A program made the position numbers and the translations under genes. Shown here piece by piece: positions 1 to 8,409 of a DNA stretch of 39,576 nucleotides (positions within the stretch are counted from its first letter, which is position 1; every line of letters starts with the position of its first letter). The notes under the pieces were generated by a model. It saw nothing but the letters and a program-made list of their open reading frames with translations. It was not told the origin of the DNA and made no database searches. Source of the stretch: Anaerolineae bacterium (GTDB taxonomy: Bacteria > Chloroflexota > Anaerolineae > Aggregatilineales > Phototrophicaceae); assembly GCA_025454725.1 (NCBI GenBank), contig JALONW010000008.1, positions 1 through 39,576 on the forward strand, in the 5' to 3' direction.

Positions 1-2
1 CC

Positions 3-1010
3 ATCGCCGAAACCATCATCAGCGCGGTGGGCGGCACAAGCTATAACCTGCGCGGGCGGGAACTGACCATCACGACCTCCATCGGCATCAGCTTCTACCC
101 GGAACACGGCCACACGGTTGAGAATCTGCTGCGGAAGGCCGACATCGCCCTATATTCAGCCAAAGCCAAAGGGCGCAATACTTACCGTCAGGCCGACGAG
201 ACCGCCGAGATTGACCTGATGGCGCAGATGCAGATGGGCTTTGACCTGCGGCAGGCGCTGGAACGCGGGGAACTGGCGCTGCATTACCAGCCTCAGTACA
301 CCCTGCGCGATGACCGGGTGGTGGCGTTCGAGGCGCTGCTGCGCTGGAACCACCCAATGCTGGGCAGCGTCCCTCCTTCGCGCTTCATCCCGGTGGCTGA
401 GGCATCTGACCTGATTATCCCCATCGGCGAATGGGTCATCCGTGAAGCCTGCCGGCAGGTCAAGGTCTGGCATGACCTCGGCCATTCGATTGGCATGGCG
501 GTCAACGTCTCACCGCGCCAGTTCGAGAACACCGATTTTGTCGCGTCGGTCATGTCGGCCATTGAAGAGGCAGGTATTCTCCCCTCAACCATCGAGCTTG
601 AGGTGACGGAAGGCCTCCTGATGCGTGACATCGAGACCAAAGCCGACATCTTGGAGCGCCTGTCCAACGACGGTGTGCGGGTCGCCATTGACGACTTCGG
701 CACGGGTTTCTCGTCGATGAGCTACCTTCAGAAGCTGCCCATCAGCACGCTCAAGATTGACCGTTCGTTCATCGCGGACATCCGCGACGATGCGCCCGAC
801 GCAAAGGCCACCGCGACGGCCATCATCCGCGCAGTTAGCCAGATGGCACACAGCCTCGGCCTGACGGTGGTGGCCGAAGGCGTCGAAACCGACCTCCAGC
901 TTTCGGTTCTGCGTCTGTTGGAGACCGACGCATTACAAGGATACCTGTTGGGTCGCCCGATGCCCCCGGAGGGCGCGCTTGAGCTGTTGGAACGCGGCAG
1001 CAGACCCTAA
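3..1010 (+). CDS. GGDEF-EAL diguanylate cyclase/phosphodiesterase, C-terminal part (5' truncated)
   Basis: The reading frame is open to the left edge, so this is the 3' part of a larger gene. The first ~50 residues are the end of a GGDEF domain (SIGISFYPEHG, then the ADIALYSAKAKGRN helix typical of its C-terminus). An EAL domain follows. It keeps the residues expected of an active c-di-GMP phosphodiesterase: EALLRW, NVSPRQF, a Glu in ELEVTEG, the DDFGTG loop, LKIDRSF, AEGVET and a final QGYLLGRP. Known role of the family: making and/or hydrolysing c-di-GMP in the cytoplasm. The GGDEF active-site loop and any sensor domain lie outside the window, so the net activity cannot be judged. The stop codon overlaps that of the converging sensor gene by 4 nt. 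Confidence 0.93.
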   Translation: MAETIISAVGGTSYNLRGRELTITTSIGISFYPEHGHTVENLLRKADIALYSAKAKGRNTYRQADETAEIDLMAQMQMGFDLRQALERGELALHYQPQYTLRDDRVVAFEALLRWNHPMLGSVPPSRFIPVAEASDLIIPIGEWVIREACRQVKVWHDLGHSIGMAVNVSPRQFENTDFVASVMSAIEEAGILPSTIELEVTEGLLMRDIETKADILERLSNDGVRVAIDDFGTGFSSMSYLQKLPISTLKIDRSFIADIRDDAPDAKATATAIIRAVSQMAHSLGLTVVAEGVETDLQLSVLRLLETDALQGYLLGRPMPPEGALELLERGSRP

Positions 1011-2524
1011 TTCGACAGCGATTTCATCCGCAGGTCCGAACACAAGCCGACAAGAACCATCGCGTCGCCGTTGGGCATGCGCTCCGAGATGCCAAACCGC
1101 ATATAGAGCTGCATGGGGTGGCCACTGCGGTGCAGCACGCGCATCAATTCCTCGCGGGTTTCTCCGTCACGTACCCCGATATACCGTGATACACGCGCAG
1201 CGGTCTGGCTCAACTCATCTGGGTGAATAATCTGTGTGTAGGCCGTCTTCCAGTCCATCGCGAGCAGCTCGGCGGCGCTGTAACCCAATAACTGCTCGAT
1301 GGACGGGCTGACATAGAGCAGACGTTGGCCTACAAGGTCATAAACGAACACGGTATCTTTGGTGACCGGATTCAGGCTGTCCAACACATCGCGCAGCCCA
1401 TCGGGCGGGAGGGTCGGGCGCACAGCCTCTAACGGGCGTAGCATCGACACGAGTTGGGGTGGGTTTACCGCTTTGCCGTTGTGTGCCATCACCAGCGTGG
1501 ACGACTCGACCATCAGGTAATCGCCGTCGCGCTGCCGCATCCGATAGGTCCCGACCGCCATTTCACCGGTGTCGAGTGCCTTCTTCATACAGGCCAGCGC
1601 CCGCGCCCGATCATCGGGGTGGAGGGTGCTATCGAGGTCGTATAGCTCACCGACATCCTCCTCGGTGTCGCTGTAGCCCATCAGCGTGCGATACTGTGAG
1701 CTGATATAGACCACTCGGCGAGTCTGCACCTCATAGACCAAGAACGGCAGCGGTAAAGAACTAGTGAGCGCCTCGGAGAAGTGCTGGCGCTGTTCCATCA
1801 TCGTCACGCGGTGCGAGAGCATGCTGATTTGGCTGTAGAGCTGGTAGACATAGCGCTTAATCACCGACCGCGCCGGCCAGACAACGACCACGCCTAAGAT
1901 GCTCAACCCCATAAAGACCAACATCGCTGTTCCGCGCTCCATCTCACGCATCTGGCGCACGGAGTCACGCAGGAGCTGTTCATAGGCAGTGGTGGTGGTC
2001 TCAAGGTCGGTCAGGAGCTGGCTGGCCGCGCCCACAATCATCTCGTAATCAGGGTGGTTGCTGCCCAACGAAACCGACTGTTCGGCCTGAGAGAGGCGGA
2101 TGGCGGCCTCGGTATAGTTAATGACCCGTTCACGCAGATTGATAGGGGCGCTGTCGTACAGCCAAACCAACTGTTGAGGCAGCGGCGACTGGTTATAGAG
2201 CGAGTCCTGTTCGGTCCGCATCAGGCGCGCAGCGTTGAACAGGGCGGTCATCGACTCAAAACGTGCATCCGGGTCGGTGGCGCTGATGAAATGTGTGGCA
2301 TGGAGCAGCACCTGTTGGCTGAGGGCGCGCTGGCGGCCAGCAGTATTAAGCGTGTGGGTAAAGACCTCGATGGACTGTTGGTGCTGCCCGACCCAGATTT
2401 CGGAGGCCACCAAACCCAGCCCAATCAGGGCAACCAACCCGACCACCACTACGAGGAGACGACGGGTAAGCCGTGCCTCGGCAGACTGGCGAAAACGTAG
2501 GACTTCTTCACTAAAACCCGTCAT
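1007..2524 (-). CDS. Membrane sensor: PilJ/NarX-type N-domain plus two PAS domains, no output domain
   Basis: 505 residues. A TM segment at about 23-45 is followed by an extracytoplasmic helical region. It opens with NTAGRQRALSQ, the signature of the NarX/PilJ-type sensory module (P-box-like in nitrate sensors). A second TM lies at about 198-217. Two PAS folds follow (about 250-350 and 375-490; FLVYEVQTRRVVYISSQYRTLMGY and VFVYDLVGQRLLYVSPSIEQLLGY, quoted from within each). The protein stops right after the second PAS, with no kinase, GGDEF, EAL or methyl-accepting domain. An AAGGTG ribosome site lies 6 nt before the ATG. It converges on the GGDEF-EAL gene. Inference: it signals by protein contact, or it has lost its output domain. 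Confidence 0.85.
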   Translation of the reverse strand: MTGFSEEVLRFRQSAEARLTRRLLVVVVGLVALIGLGLVASEIWVGQHQQSIEVFTHTLNTAGRQRALSQQVLLHATHFISATDPDARFESMTALFNAARLMRTEQDSLYNQSPLPQQLVWLYDSAPINLRERVINYTEAAIRLSQAEQSVSLGSNHPDYEMIVGAASQLLTDLETTTTAYEQLLRDSVRQMREMERGTAMLVFMGLSILGVVVVWPARSVIKRYVYQLYSQISMLSHRVTMMEQRQHFSEALTSSLPLPFLVYEVQTRRVVYISSQYRTLMGYSDTEEDVGELYDLDSTLHPDDRARALACMKKALDTGEMAVGTYRMRQRDGDYLMVESSTLVMAHNGKAVNPPQLVSMLRPLEAVRPTLPPDGLRDVLDSLNPVTKDTVFVYDLVGQRLLYVSPSIEQLLGYSAAELLAMDWKTAYTQIIHPDELSQTAARVSRYIGVRDGETREELMRVLHRSGHPMQLYMRFGISERMPNGDAMVLVGLCSDLRMKSLSN

Positions 2525-2900
2525 TGAGGCACCTTAAAAACTTTTGAAGCAACATTCCTTCCATACACTACAGGTCTAGGCCGGTTATCAAGGATGGAGA
2601 ACGTCATGCAATAGGGGATGAGGTTTCCTGATTGGGCATTACCCAACCGAGGACCGGGTCTATACGTTCCTGTATCCTTGTAGTGTAAGAGGTTTCTGGA
2701 AAAAATAGGCATAAGCATCAGATTTTATTGACGTCACACTCTTTTTAGATTGTTTCAAATACAATTACCGTTTCAGTTATCTACCAAAAACCCTCTCCCC
2801 CAACACTCATCTGGGCTGAACCCGCCGTTTTTCTTTCGGGCGTATCATGCGGGCAAATCTGGGTTACTTTTCGCACCGCTTTAGCAGCGGGGGGCAAGCT
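2525..2900. promoter_or_regulatory. Divergent intergenic region between the sensor gene and crtI
   Basis: About 375 bp, markedly more AT-rich than its surroundings, lying between divergent genes, so it should hold both promoters. Visible elements: a 9-bp inverted repeat, TACACTACA at 2564-2572 and TGTAGTGTA at 2679-2687; TTGACGTCA at 2728-2736, which contains the palindrome TGACGTCA and could act as a -35 for crtI; and ATTGT-N7-ACAAT near 2750-2766. No convincing paired -10 was found. A 65-codon open frame here (2521-2718, minus) has no recognisable features and is not called. Confidence 0.35.
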
Positions 2901-4406
2901 ATGGGCAAGAAAATTATCGTCATCGGCAGCGGGTTCGGCGGTCTGGGGGCAGCCATCCGGCTGGCCGCACGCGGCTATGATGTCGAAATCCTCGAAAAGC
3001 GCGACAAGCTCGGCGGGCGCGCTTACGTCTACGAAATCGACGGCTTCAAATTCGACGGCGGGCCGACCATCGTCACCGCGCCATTTATGTTCGACGACCT
3101 TTGGGCATTGGCGGGCAAAAAGCGCGAGGATTATTTCGAGCTGGTCGAGTGCCAACCGTATTACCGCATCTTCGACCACAACCAGAAGTCGTTCGACTAC
3201 AACCGCGATGAGCAGTTCATCCTAGAGCAGATTCGGGCGCGCAGCCCAGAAGATGTCGAGGGCTATCAGCGCTTCATCGCCAGCACGAAGCCCATCTTCG
3301 AAAAGGGCTTCGTCCAGTTGGCCGATACGCCGTTCCTCAACTTCATGGACATGCTCAAGGTCGCGCCCGACCTGATTAAGATGCAGAGCTATCTCAGCGT
3401 TTATCAATATGCCTCGCAGTTCGTGAAGGACGATTTCCTGCGGCGCGTGTTCAGCTTCCACCCACTGCTGATTGGCGGAAACCCGTTCGACTCTCCGTCC
3501 ATCTACGCGATGATTCACTACCTCGAACGGCAGTGGGGCGTGTGGTACGCGATGGGCGGCACGGGCGCAATCGTGGACGCAATGGCGCGCCTGTTCACCG
3601 AGATGGGCGGCAAGATTACACTCAATGCTGAGGTCGCGCAGATTGAGGTTGCCCCTGCCACCCGCAAGGCGACCGGCGTCCGCATGGCTGATGGTGCGCT
3701 GCATAAGGCCGACGCAGTGGTCTGCAACGGAGAGGTCGCACACGCTTACAAGTACCTCGTCCCGGCGGAGTTTCGGCGCAAGAACACCGACCGCCGCATC
3801 GAGCGCACCAAGTACAGCATGTCGCTGTTCGTCATCTACTTTGGGACCAAGCGCCGCTACACCGATACGGCGCTGGCGCACCACAACATCATCCTTGGTG
3901 AGCGCTATAAGGGTTTGCTCAACGACATCTTCAACAAGCAGCAGTTGGCCGAAGATTTCTCGCTGTATCTGCACATGCCGACCATCACCGACCCGTCGAT
4001 GGCCCCGGCAGGCAACGAGTCGTTCTACGTGCTGTCGCCCATCCCGCATCTCGACAGCGGCACGGACTGGAAGAAGACGGCCAAGCCTTACCGCGATGCC
4101 ATCATGAACTTCCTAGAGGAGAACTATCTCCCTGACCTGCAAGAGAACATCGTGGCCGAACACTACATCGACCCACTGCACTTCCGCGACACGCTCAACA
4201 GCTACAAGGGGTCAGCCTTCAGCGTGCAGCCGGTCCTCACCCAGTCGGCTTGGTTCCGCCCGCACAACCGCAGCGAGGACATCGGCCACCTGTACTTTGT
4301 CGGCGCAGGGACGCACCCCGGCGCGGGTCTGCCCGGCGTGCTGAGTTCGTCCATCATTGCCGAGAACCTGATTGTCGAGGATTTGCCCATCCCGGTGCTG
4401 GCGTAG
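2901..4406 (+). CDS. crtI: CrtI-type phytoene desaturase (FAD-dependent carotenoid oxidoreductase)
   Basis: 501 residues, the usual CrtI length. The N-terminus [16 protein letters not shown] is the dinucleotide-binding fold, followed by [10 protein letters not shown]. The central region carries [18 protein letters not shown] and the [17 protein letters not shown] block typical of CrtI. The C-terminus has [17 protein letters not shown], the conserved bacterial desaturase signature. CrtI enzymes introduce double bonds into phytoene on the way to lycopene or neurosporene, at the membrane. ATG at 2901 is chosen over the in-frame ATG at 2847 because a G-rich ribosome site (2887-2895) precedes it and the Rossmann motif then starts at residue 3. 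No crtB or other carotenoid gene is nearby, so the exact substrate and number of desaturations are unknown. Confidence 0.88.
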   Translation: MGKKIIVIGSGFGGLGAAIRLAARGYDVEILEKRDKLGGRAYVYEIDGFKFDGGPTIVTAPFMFDDLWALAGKKREDYFELVECQPYYRIFDHNQKSFDYNRDEQFILEQIRARSPEDVEGYQRFIASTKPIFEKGFVQLADTPFLNFMDMLKVAPDLIKMQSYLSVYQYASQFVKDDFLRRVFSFHPLLIGGNPFDSPSIYAMIHYLERQWGVWYAMGGTGAIVDAMARLFTEMGGKITLNAEVAQIEVAPATRKATGVRMADGALHKADAVVCNGEVAHAYKYLVPAEFRRKNTDRRIERTKYSMSLFVIYFGTKRRYTDTALAHHNIILGERYKGLLNDIFNKQQLAEDFSLYLHMPTITDPSMAPAGNESFYVLSPIPHLDSGTDWKKTAKPYRDAIMNFLEENYLPDLQENIVAEHYIDPLHFRDTLNSYKGSAFSVQPVLTQSAWFRPHNRSEDIGHLYFVGAGTHPGAGLPGVLSSSIIAENLIVEDLPIPVLA

Positions 4407-4422
4407 GACTTGTTTCTCCCAT

Positions 4423-4458
4423 AAAAAATCCCCTCTGGCGCGTCAGAGGGGATTTTTT
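4423..4458. terminator. Bidirectional rho-independent terminator after crtI
   Basis: A perfect 15-bp stem, 4423-4437 with 4444-4458, and a 6-nt loop. A-tract on the left and T-tract on the right make it functional on both strands, serving crtI (+) and the converging GNAT gene (-). Confidence 0.92.
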
Positions 4459-4468
4459 GTTTTGCGCT

Positions 4469-4947
4469 CTAGGGTATATCCCCATGCTCAGGGCGTAGCA
4501 TCCCCGCGTACATTCCCGGCGACGAATCCGGGATGATGACCGCCCCGGCCACCTTGCTATAAAACTCGGCAGGGCCAACCCCACCGATGGCAGCATAACC
4601 ATACCCCTGTGCCAGCATGTCATGGAGCGCGGCCAGCAGCAGCGCCGCCCCAACCTTCTTCCCCCGCGCCGCCTCGCTGACCCCAGTCGGACCAAAGAAG
4701 CCGCGTGCCGTCACGTCATAACAGGCGAATCCGAGCAGTGTATTCCCCTCCTGCGCTATGAAAATAGAAGCGGGCTGGCGGCTGAAGGCCGCGCCCAAAA
4801 CTCGCTGAAGTGCTGTCGAATCCACGCAAGGATGATGTGTTTTTCTGGCGCGATGGCGCGGCGCATCGTCACGCCGTGTGCACTGATGGCGTCGATGGCC
4901 GGTTGCAGCGGCGGCAGTTCATAAAGTTTGACTAACATATCGGGCAT
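4469..4947 (-). pseudogene. GNAT-family N-acetyltransferase, frameshifted
   Basis: Two overlapping reading frames together make one small GNAT protein. The N-terminal part begins MPDMLVKLYELPP at 4947 and runs to ...IRQHFSEFW. The C-terminal part continues in the other frame as GAAFSRQPASIFIAQEG, then GFACYDVTARGFFGPTGV and ARGKKVGAALLLAAL, the acetyl-CoA-binding motif A (R/Q-x-x-G-x-G/A). The frames join near 4794-4797, where the coding strand reads TTTTGGGC; one extra G would restore a continuous protein of about 158 residues. The acetyltransferase substrate cannot be predicted. It is either a recent inactivation or a homopolymer sequencing error; I see no programmed-frameshift signal. Confidence 0.7.
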
Positions 4948-5036
4948 GAGGTTTTGTCTCCCGTTATCGTGAAAAAACGCACTCTACACACCAGAGTATA
5001 AGGCGTGAACAGGGTGGGTGAAAGAGCCACGTCAAA

Positions 5037-5087
5037 CCCCCGAATTGGGGGGAACTTAAAGCCGTTTTAACCGAATCGCGGTATACT
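5037..5087 (+). promoter_or_regulatory. Hairpin and probable -10 upstream of the HNH gene
   Basis: CCCCC-GAATT-GGGGG at 5037-5051 can form a short stem. TATACT at 5082-5087 is a good sigma-70-type -10, about 52 nt before the start codon; no clear -35 is visible. Confidence 0.4.
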
Positions 5088-5139
5088 ACAAAATTGAAAC
5101 CAACCTATCGTAAGCATTTTAGCCGTACATGAGGTCGTT

Positions 5140-5685
5140 GTGGCTGTACCCATTAACCAGACCCGCGTCTTATTACTCAACGGCTCGACGTGGGAACCGC
5201 TGGCCGTTATTAGCCTGCCCCGCGCCATCAATTTGTTGGTGTCGGAGAAGGCCGTCATGGTCGAGCAGACCGGGGAGTTCCTCCGCACGGTCAAGACCCG
5301 CTTCCCCGTCCCGTCCGTCATCGCCCTGCGGCGCTATATTAACGTGCCGCGTCGCCAAGCTCACTGGAGCCGCCGTGGTGTTCTCACCCGCGACAATTAT
5401 GTGTGTATCTACTGCGGCGTGACCATCGGCAGTCAGACCCGCGACAAGGTGCTGGCGAAAGATGATTTCACAGTGGACCACATCGTCCCGCGCAGCCGGG
5501 GCGGCAAGGACCAGTGGACCAACACCGCCTGTGCCTGCTACAACTGCAACCATCGCAAGGGCAGTCGCCTCCCCCACGAGGCCGGGATGAAGCTCCAGTG
5601 GGAGCCAAAAATCCCGCGTACAAGCTATCTGGTGATTGCGGTCGGCAGCGGCCCCGACGCTTGGCGGCGCTACATCGAGGTTTAG
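5140..5685 (+). CDS. HNH endonuclease domain protein
   Basis: 181 residues. The C-terminal half carries a zinc-supported HNH motif: CIYCG, then TVDHIVPRSRGGKDQW (the DH pair), N and ACYNCNHRKG, i.e. two CxxC pairs around the catalytic His/Asn core. The N-terminal ~75 residues match the conserved lead-in often seen in stand-alone HNH proteins of cyanobacteria and Chloroflexota (VLLLNGSTWEPL, then the INLL helix). The family are DNA nickases or nucleases; the housekeeping role of this widespread subgroup is not established. A GTG start at 5140 with GAGG 5 nt upstream is preferred over an out-of-frame ATG at 5129. The stop overlaps the converging sugar-kinase gene by 4 nt. It is not next to any intron, intein or phage gene, which argues against a homing role. 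Confidence 0.85.
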   Translation: MAVPINQTRVLLLNGSTWEPLAVISLPRAINLLVSEKAVMVEQTGEFLRTVKTRFPVPSVIALRRYINVPRRQAHWSRRGVLTRDNYVCIYCGVTIGSQTRDKVLAKDDFTVDHIVPRSRGGKDQWTNTACACYNCNHRKGSRLPHEAGMKLQWEPKIPRTSYLVIAVGSGPDAWRRYIEV

Positions 5686-6632
5686 CGCACCAAGCGCAGC
5701 AGGTCGGCCTTGTCAAAGGTCGAGAGGTCGCCGGGCGTGGCGCGTTTGAGCGCAGCGGCGGCACAGCCCCATTTGAGGGCGGTCGTGACGGGCGCGCCGT
5801 CGAGGTAGGCGGCGAGGAATCCGGCGCTGAAGGCCCCTCCACATCCCGTCTGACTGTGGTCAGTGCAGGCGTAGGCCGACTGACGATAGATTTTGCCGTC
5901 ACGCTCGCGGGCAATTGCTCCACCCTCGCCCAGCGTCAGCACCCACACCGCCTGCGGGAAATAAGCTGCCACCGTGTCCAGCACGCGCTGGGCGGGGACG
6001 GCCTCGGCCAACCCATAGACGGCCTGCGCGTCACTGCGTGAGATGAACGCGACATCTGCCGCCCGCAGGAACGGTTCGATGGCGGTGCGGGCGTCGTCGG
6101 TTGACCAGAGGTGGGGGCGATAATTCACATCGAACGACAAGCGCCAGCCTGCCTCGACCGCCCGCTTCTGCGCGTGCAGGGCGGCGGTGTTGGCCGCGCT
6201 GCTCAGGGCGGGTGTGATGCCGGTCAGGTGCAGCATCCGGGCGCTGCCGGGTGTGAAGACAGCAGCTGGCAGGTCGCCCGTGCGGATGCGGCTCATGGCG
6301 CTGTTGGTGCGGTCATACAGGCTGCGCGGCGTGCGCGGTGGGGCGGCCTCCTCTTGGTAGACCACGCCCACGCGGTCTTTCTCGGTCCACGTCACATGGT
6401 TGGTATCGACCCCCAGACCCGACAATCGGCGCGTGACCTGACGCCCCAGCGGGTTATCGGTCAGGCGTGACAGCCACAGCACCGATTTTCCCAAGCGCGC
6501 CAGCCCAGCAGCGGTATTGGCCTCGCTCCCGCTGACATCCAGCTCCAACGCGCTGGCGTCCTCCAACCGGCGCATGGCGGGCGGCGTCAACCTGACCAGC
6601 GCCTCGCCCAACGTCACCACATCCCAAGCCAT
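5682..6632 (-). CDS. PfkB/ribokinase-family sugar kinase (KDG-kinase-like) with altered active site
   Basis: 316 residues, the normal length for 2-keto-3-deoxygluconate kinases. The N-terminus VVTLGEALVRLTPP, the GSEANTAAGLARLG motif (PfkB signature 1 region) and DVNYRPHLW fit the KDG kinase group, which phosphorylates KDG with ATP in the cytoplasm. In the second PfkB signature the expected DTTGAGDAF reads SQTGCGGAF: the catalytic base Asp is Gly. The bases are clear (TGT GGA GGG GCC on the coding strand), and the flanking residues AFSAGFLAAY are intact, so this is a substitution and not a frame error. Either the enzyme is inactive or has a new role, or the site contains a sequence error. No KDG aldolase or uronate gene is nearby. 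Confidence 0.82.
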   Translation of the reverse strand: MAWDVVTLGEALVRLTPPAMRRLEDASALELDVSGSEANTAAGLARLGKSVLWLSRLTDNPLGRQVTRRLSGLGVDTNHVTWTEKDRVGVVYQEEAAPPRTPRSLYDRTNSAMSRIRTGDLPAAVFTPGSARMLHLTGITPALSSAANTAALHAQKRAVEAGWRLSFDVNYRPHLWSTDDARTAIEPFLRAADVAFISRSDAQAVYGLAEAVPAQRVLDTVAAYFPQAVWVLTLGEGGAIARERDGKIYRQSAYACTDHSQTGCGGAFSAGFLAAYLDGAPVTTALKWGCAAAALKRATPGDLSTFDKADLLRLVR

Positions 6633-6769
6633 CCCGCCCCCTTACATTCAATAATGCCCTCTAGCCGTGATTGTATCCCACTTCCCCGGCAGATGGTGGT
6701 TTAGTGTGGCCGTACCTGCGCGGATGGTGAGCGAATCGCAAATAATGGATGAGAACGGCGCATAAACGC

Positions 6770-6799
6770 TTGACCCGTAAAGCCATTCGGCGGTATAGT
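6770..6799 (+). promoter_or_regulatory. Sigma-70-type promoter for the candidate RNA upstream of dnaN
   Basis: TTGACC (6770-6775), an 18-nt spacer, and TATAGT (6794-6799). Predicted start near 6806. The preceding stretch 6633-6769 shows nothing else I can name. Confidence 0.65.
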
Positions 6800-6805
6800 T
6801 TGTCT

Positions 6806-7106
6806 ATCGTTCACAGATTTCAAAAACTTGTGAACGAAACCAAAAACGGTAGTTTCGGCAGGCTGCTCATGGTGTGGTTTCTTGCTCCTTGTGTGGTTGC
6901 GTGTGTGTCTGTGGTGTAGTGGTCGCTGTGAGCGTAAGACAGACCTGCCGTTGCTCACACCGGGTTGGGGTTTTGGCGAGAACCCCAGCCCGGATTATCG
7001 GAGGCTTACCGGCCTGCCTCCCCCCTCTAAAAGCCGGTGCATGATGTCCCCTCCCTTGACAAGGACACCGCTCGACCTGATTGGTCGGCGGTGTCCTTGT
7101 TTTTTG
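6806..7106 (+). ncRNA. Candidate structured non-coding RNA or attenuated leader upstream of dnaN
   Basis: About 300 nt between a good promoter and a strong terminator with no credible protein. Successive hairpins can form: TCGTTCACA/TGTGAACGA (6807-6815/6829-6837); GAAAC/GTTTC (6836-6840/6852-6856); TGTGAGC/GCTCACA (6927-6933/6953-6959); a 13-bp stem 6960-6972/6981-6993 with an 8-nt loop; GGAGGC/GCCTCC (7000-7005/7016-7021). Alternative pairings also exist: GGCAGG at 6857-6862 can pair with CCTGCC at 6944-6949 or at 7013-7018, and TCCTTGT at 6886-6892 could capture the left arm of the terminator (ACAAGGA, 7059-7065). A 16-codon frame (6869-6919, MVWFLAPCVVACVSVV) is short and hydrophobic, with a weak ribosome site. 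I do not recognise tmRNA, SRP RNA or RNase P motifs; a divergent 6S RNA is not excluded. Confidence 0.45.
7059..7106 (+). terminator. Strong rho-independent terminator ending the candidate RNA
   Basis: A 13-bp perfect stem (ACAAGGACACCGC 7059-7071 with 7088-7100), extended inside by CGACC/GGTCG, and followed directly by a T run. No gene on the plus strand lies upstream of it for 1.3 kb, which is why an RNA gene or leader is suspected. Confidence 0.9.
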
Positions 7107-7171
7107 CGTCCATACGCTTTCTTAACCGTTTCCGAATCAGACTCGACCCTCTCTCCAAAACAGATGTGCGG

Positions 7172-7177
7172 TATAAT
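7172..7177 (+). promoter_or_regulatory. Probable -10 element of the dnaN promoter
   Basis: Consensus TATAAT at 7172-7177, 73 nt before the dnaN start and downstream of the terminator at 7059-7106, so dnaN can be transcribed independently of the candidate RNA. The -35 region is weak. Confidence 0.5.
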
Positions 7178-7250
7178 CACCGATACTCACAACACCCTTT
7201 TTGGGAAAAAAGCTGAATAAGGCATCACTGGAAACAAGGAGCGCGACCCC

Positions 7251-8384
7251 ATGCGGTTATCGGTATTGCAGACGAATCTGGCGAAGGGGCTTAGTATTGT
7301 CAGCCGTGCGGTCGAGAGCCGCCCCCAGATGCCCGTCCTGAACAACGTCCTGCTCAGGACCGAGGACTCGCGCTTGAAGCTGGCAGCCGTCAACCTCAGC
7401 CTCGGTCTGGGGATTACCTGCTGGATTGGCGCAAACGTCGATATTGAGGGCGCTGTCACCCTCCCGGCTAAGACCTTCAATGAGCTAATCAACAACCTCT
7501 CGAACGACCGGGTAGACCTCAACCTCGACACCGCCACCCAGACCATGCACGTCCGCTGCGGCGCGAACAAGGGCAACATCAAGGGCATCGATGCCCATGA
7601 GTTCCCCCCCGTGACCGAGGGCGGGCGCAGTGACCTGACGGTTGATGCCGCCACACTCAAGAATATGATTACGCAGGTCTCGTTTGCCGCCGCCACCGAC
7701 GACCACCGCCCGGCGCTGACCGGCGTGCTGGTGCAATTCGAGGGCGACAAAATTACCATGGCCGCTGCCGATGGCTATCGTCTCGCCGTCCACACTGGCG
7801 ACCTTGAGCAGAAGTTCGACAAGCCCATCAAGCTGCTCATCCCGGCGCGTTCGCTGGCCGAGGTCGCCCGTGCCATCCAAGACGACACCGATGTCGTCCA
7901 GATTGGCCTGCCGGATGAGCGCGACATCGTGCTGTTCACCGTCGGCGCAATTGAAATCAGCGCGCAGCTCCTCGACCACAAGTTCCCGCCGTTCGAGAAC
8001 GTCATCCCCAAAGATTACAGCACCTCGACGACGATGTACCGCAGCGACCTGCTGTCGGCTTGCCAGCGTGCCGAGATTTTCGCCCGTGACAACGCCTTCA
8101 CGGGTCGGCTATACGTCAAGCCGCCTACTGGGCCAAGCATGCCCGGCGAAGTTACCATCATCGGCAAGAGCCAAGAGCGCGGCGACAACGAGGGCATCCT
8201 CGATGCCTCGGTCGAAGGCGAGCCGGTGGACATCAGCTTCAATATCAAGTACCTCATCGACGTGCTGCGTATTCTGCCTGATGAGCAGGTCGTCCTCCAG
8301 TCGAAGGGCCCCGCCAACCCCGGCGTACTGCGTGCCGTCGGGCGCGAGAATTACCTCTACGTCATCATGCCGATGTCGCGCTAG
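7251..8384 (+). CDS. dnaN: DNA polymerase III subunit beta (sliding clamp)
   Basis: 377 residues, the standard length for the three-domain bacterial beta clamp. It begins MRLSVLQTNLAKGLSIVSRAVESRPQ and includes LPVLNN-like PVLNNVLL, TLPAKTFNELINNL, the RPALTGVLVQFEGD block at the second domain, AADGYRLAVHTGDL, and the typical end YLIDVLRIL...YVIMPMSR. The clamp encircles DNA as a dimer and tethers polymerase III and repair factors. ATG at 7251 with AAGGAG (7236-7241) 9 nt upstream. Here dnaN is not beside dnaA, recF or gyrB, unlike in many bacteria. A terminator follows directly, so it is a single-gene unit. Confidence 0.97.
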   Translation: MRLSVLQTNLAKGLSIVSRAVESRPQMPVLNNVLLRTEDSRLKLAAVNLSLGLGITCWIGANVDIEGAVTLPAKTFNELINNLSNDRVDLNLDTATQTMHVRCGANKGNIKGIDAHEFPPVTEGGRSDLTVDAATLKNMITQVSFAAATDDHRPALTGVLVQFEGDKITMAAADGYRLAVHTGDLEQKFDKPIKLLIPARSLAEVARAIQDDTDVVQIGLPDERDIVLFTVGAIEISAQLLDHKFPPFENVIPKDYSTSTTMYRSDLLSACQRAEIFARDNAFTGRLYVKPPTGPSMPGEVTIIGKSQERGDNEGILDASVEGEPVDISFNIKYLIDVLRILPDEQVVLQSKGPANPGVLRAVGRENYLYVIMPMSR

Positions 8385-8409
8385 CGCGCCGACACCCCCT
8401 ACAGGCAGC

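Noticed and set aside
2521-2718. 65-codon minus-strand frame upstream of the sensor gene
   Set aside because: No motif, overlaps the sensor start and its ribosome site; more likely promoter DNA.
4790-4800. Programmed ribosomal frameshift in the GNAT gene (TTTTGGG)
   Set aside because: The run does not fit an X-XXY-YYZ slippery heptamer in the zero frame and there is no downstream stem; a lost G is simpler.
6806-7106. tmRNA, SRP RNA or RNase P RNA
   Set aside because: No tRNA-like ends or tag peptide, no GGAAGGAAGCAGCC-type SRP loop and no RNase P core motifs were found by eye; 6S RNA remains possible but unproven.
6882-7220. 112-codon open frame over the RNA candidate and terminator
   Set aside because: It runs straight through a strong terminator, has no recognisable motifs and no ribosome site; RNA structure explains the region better.
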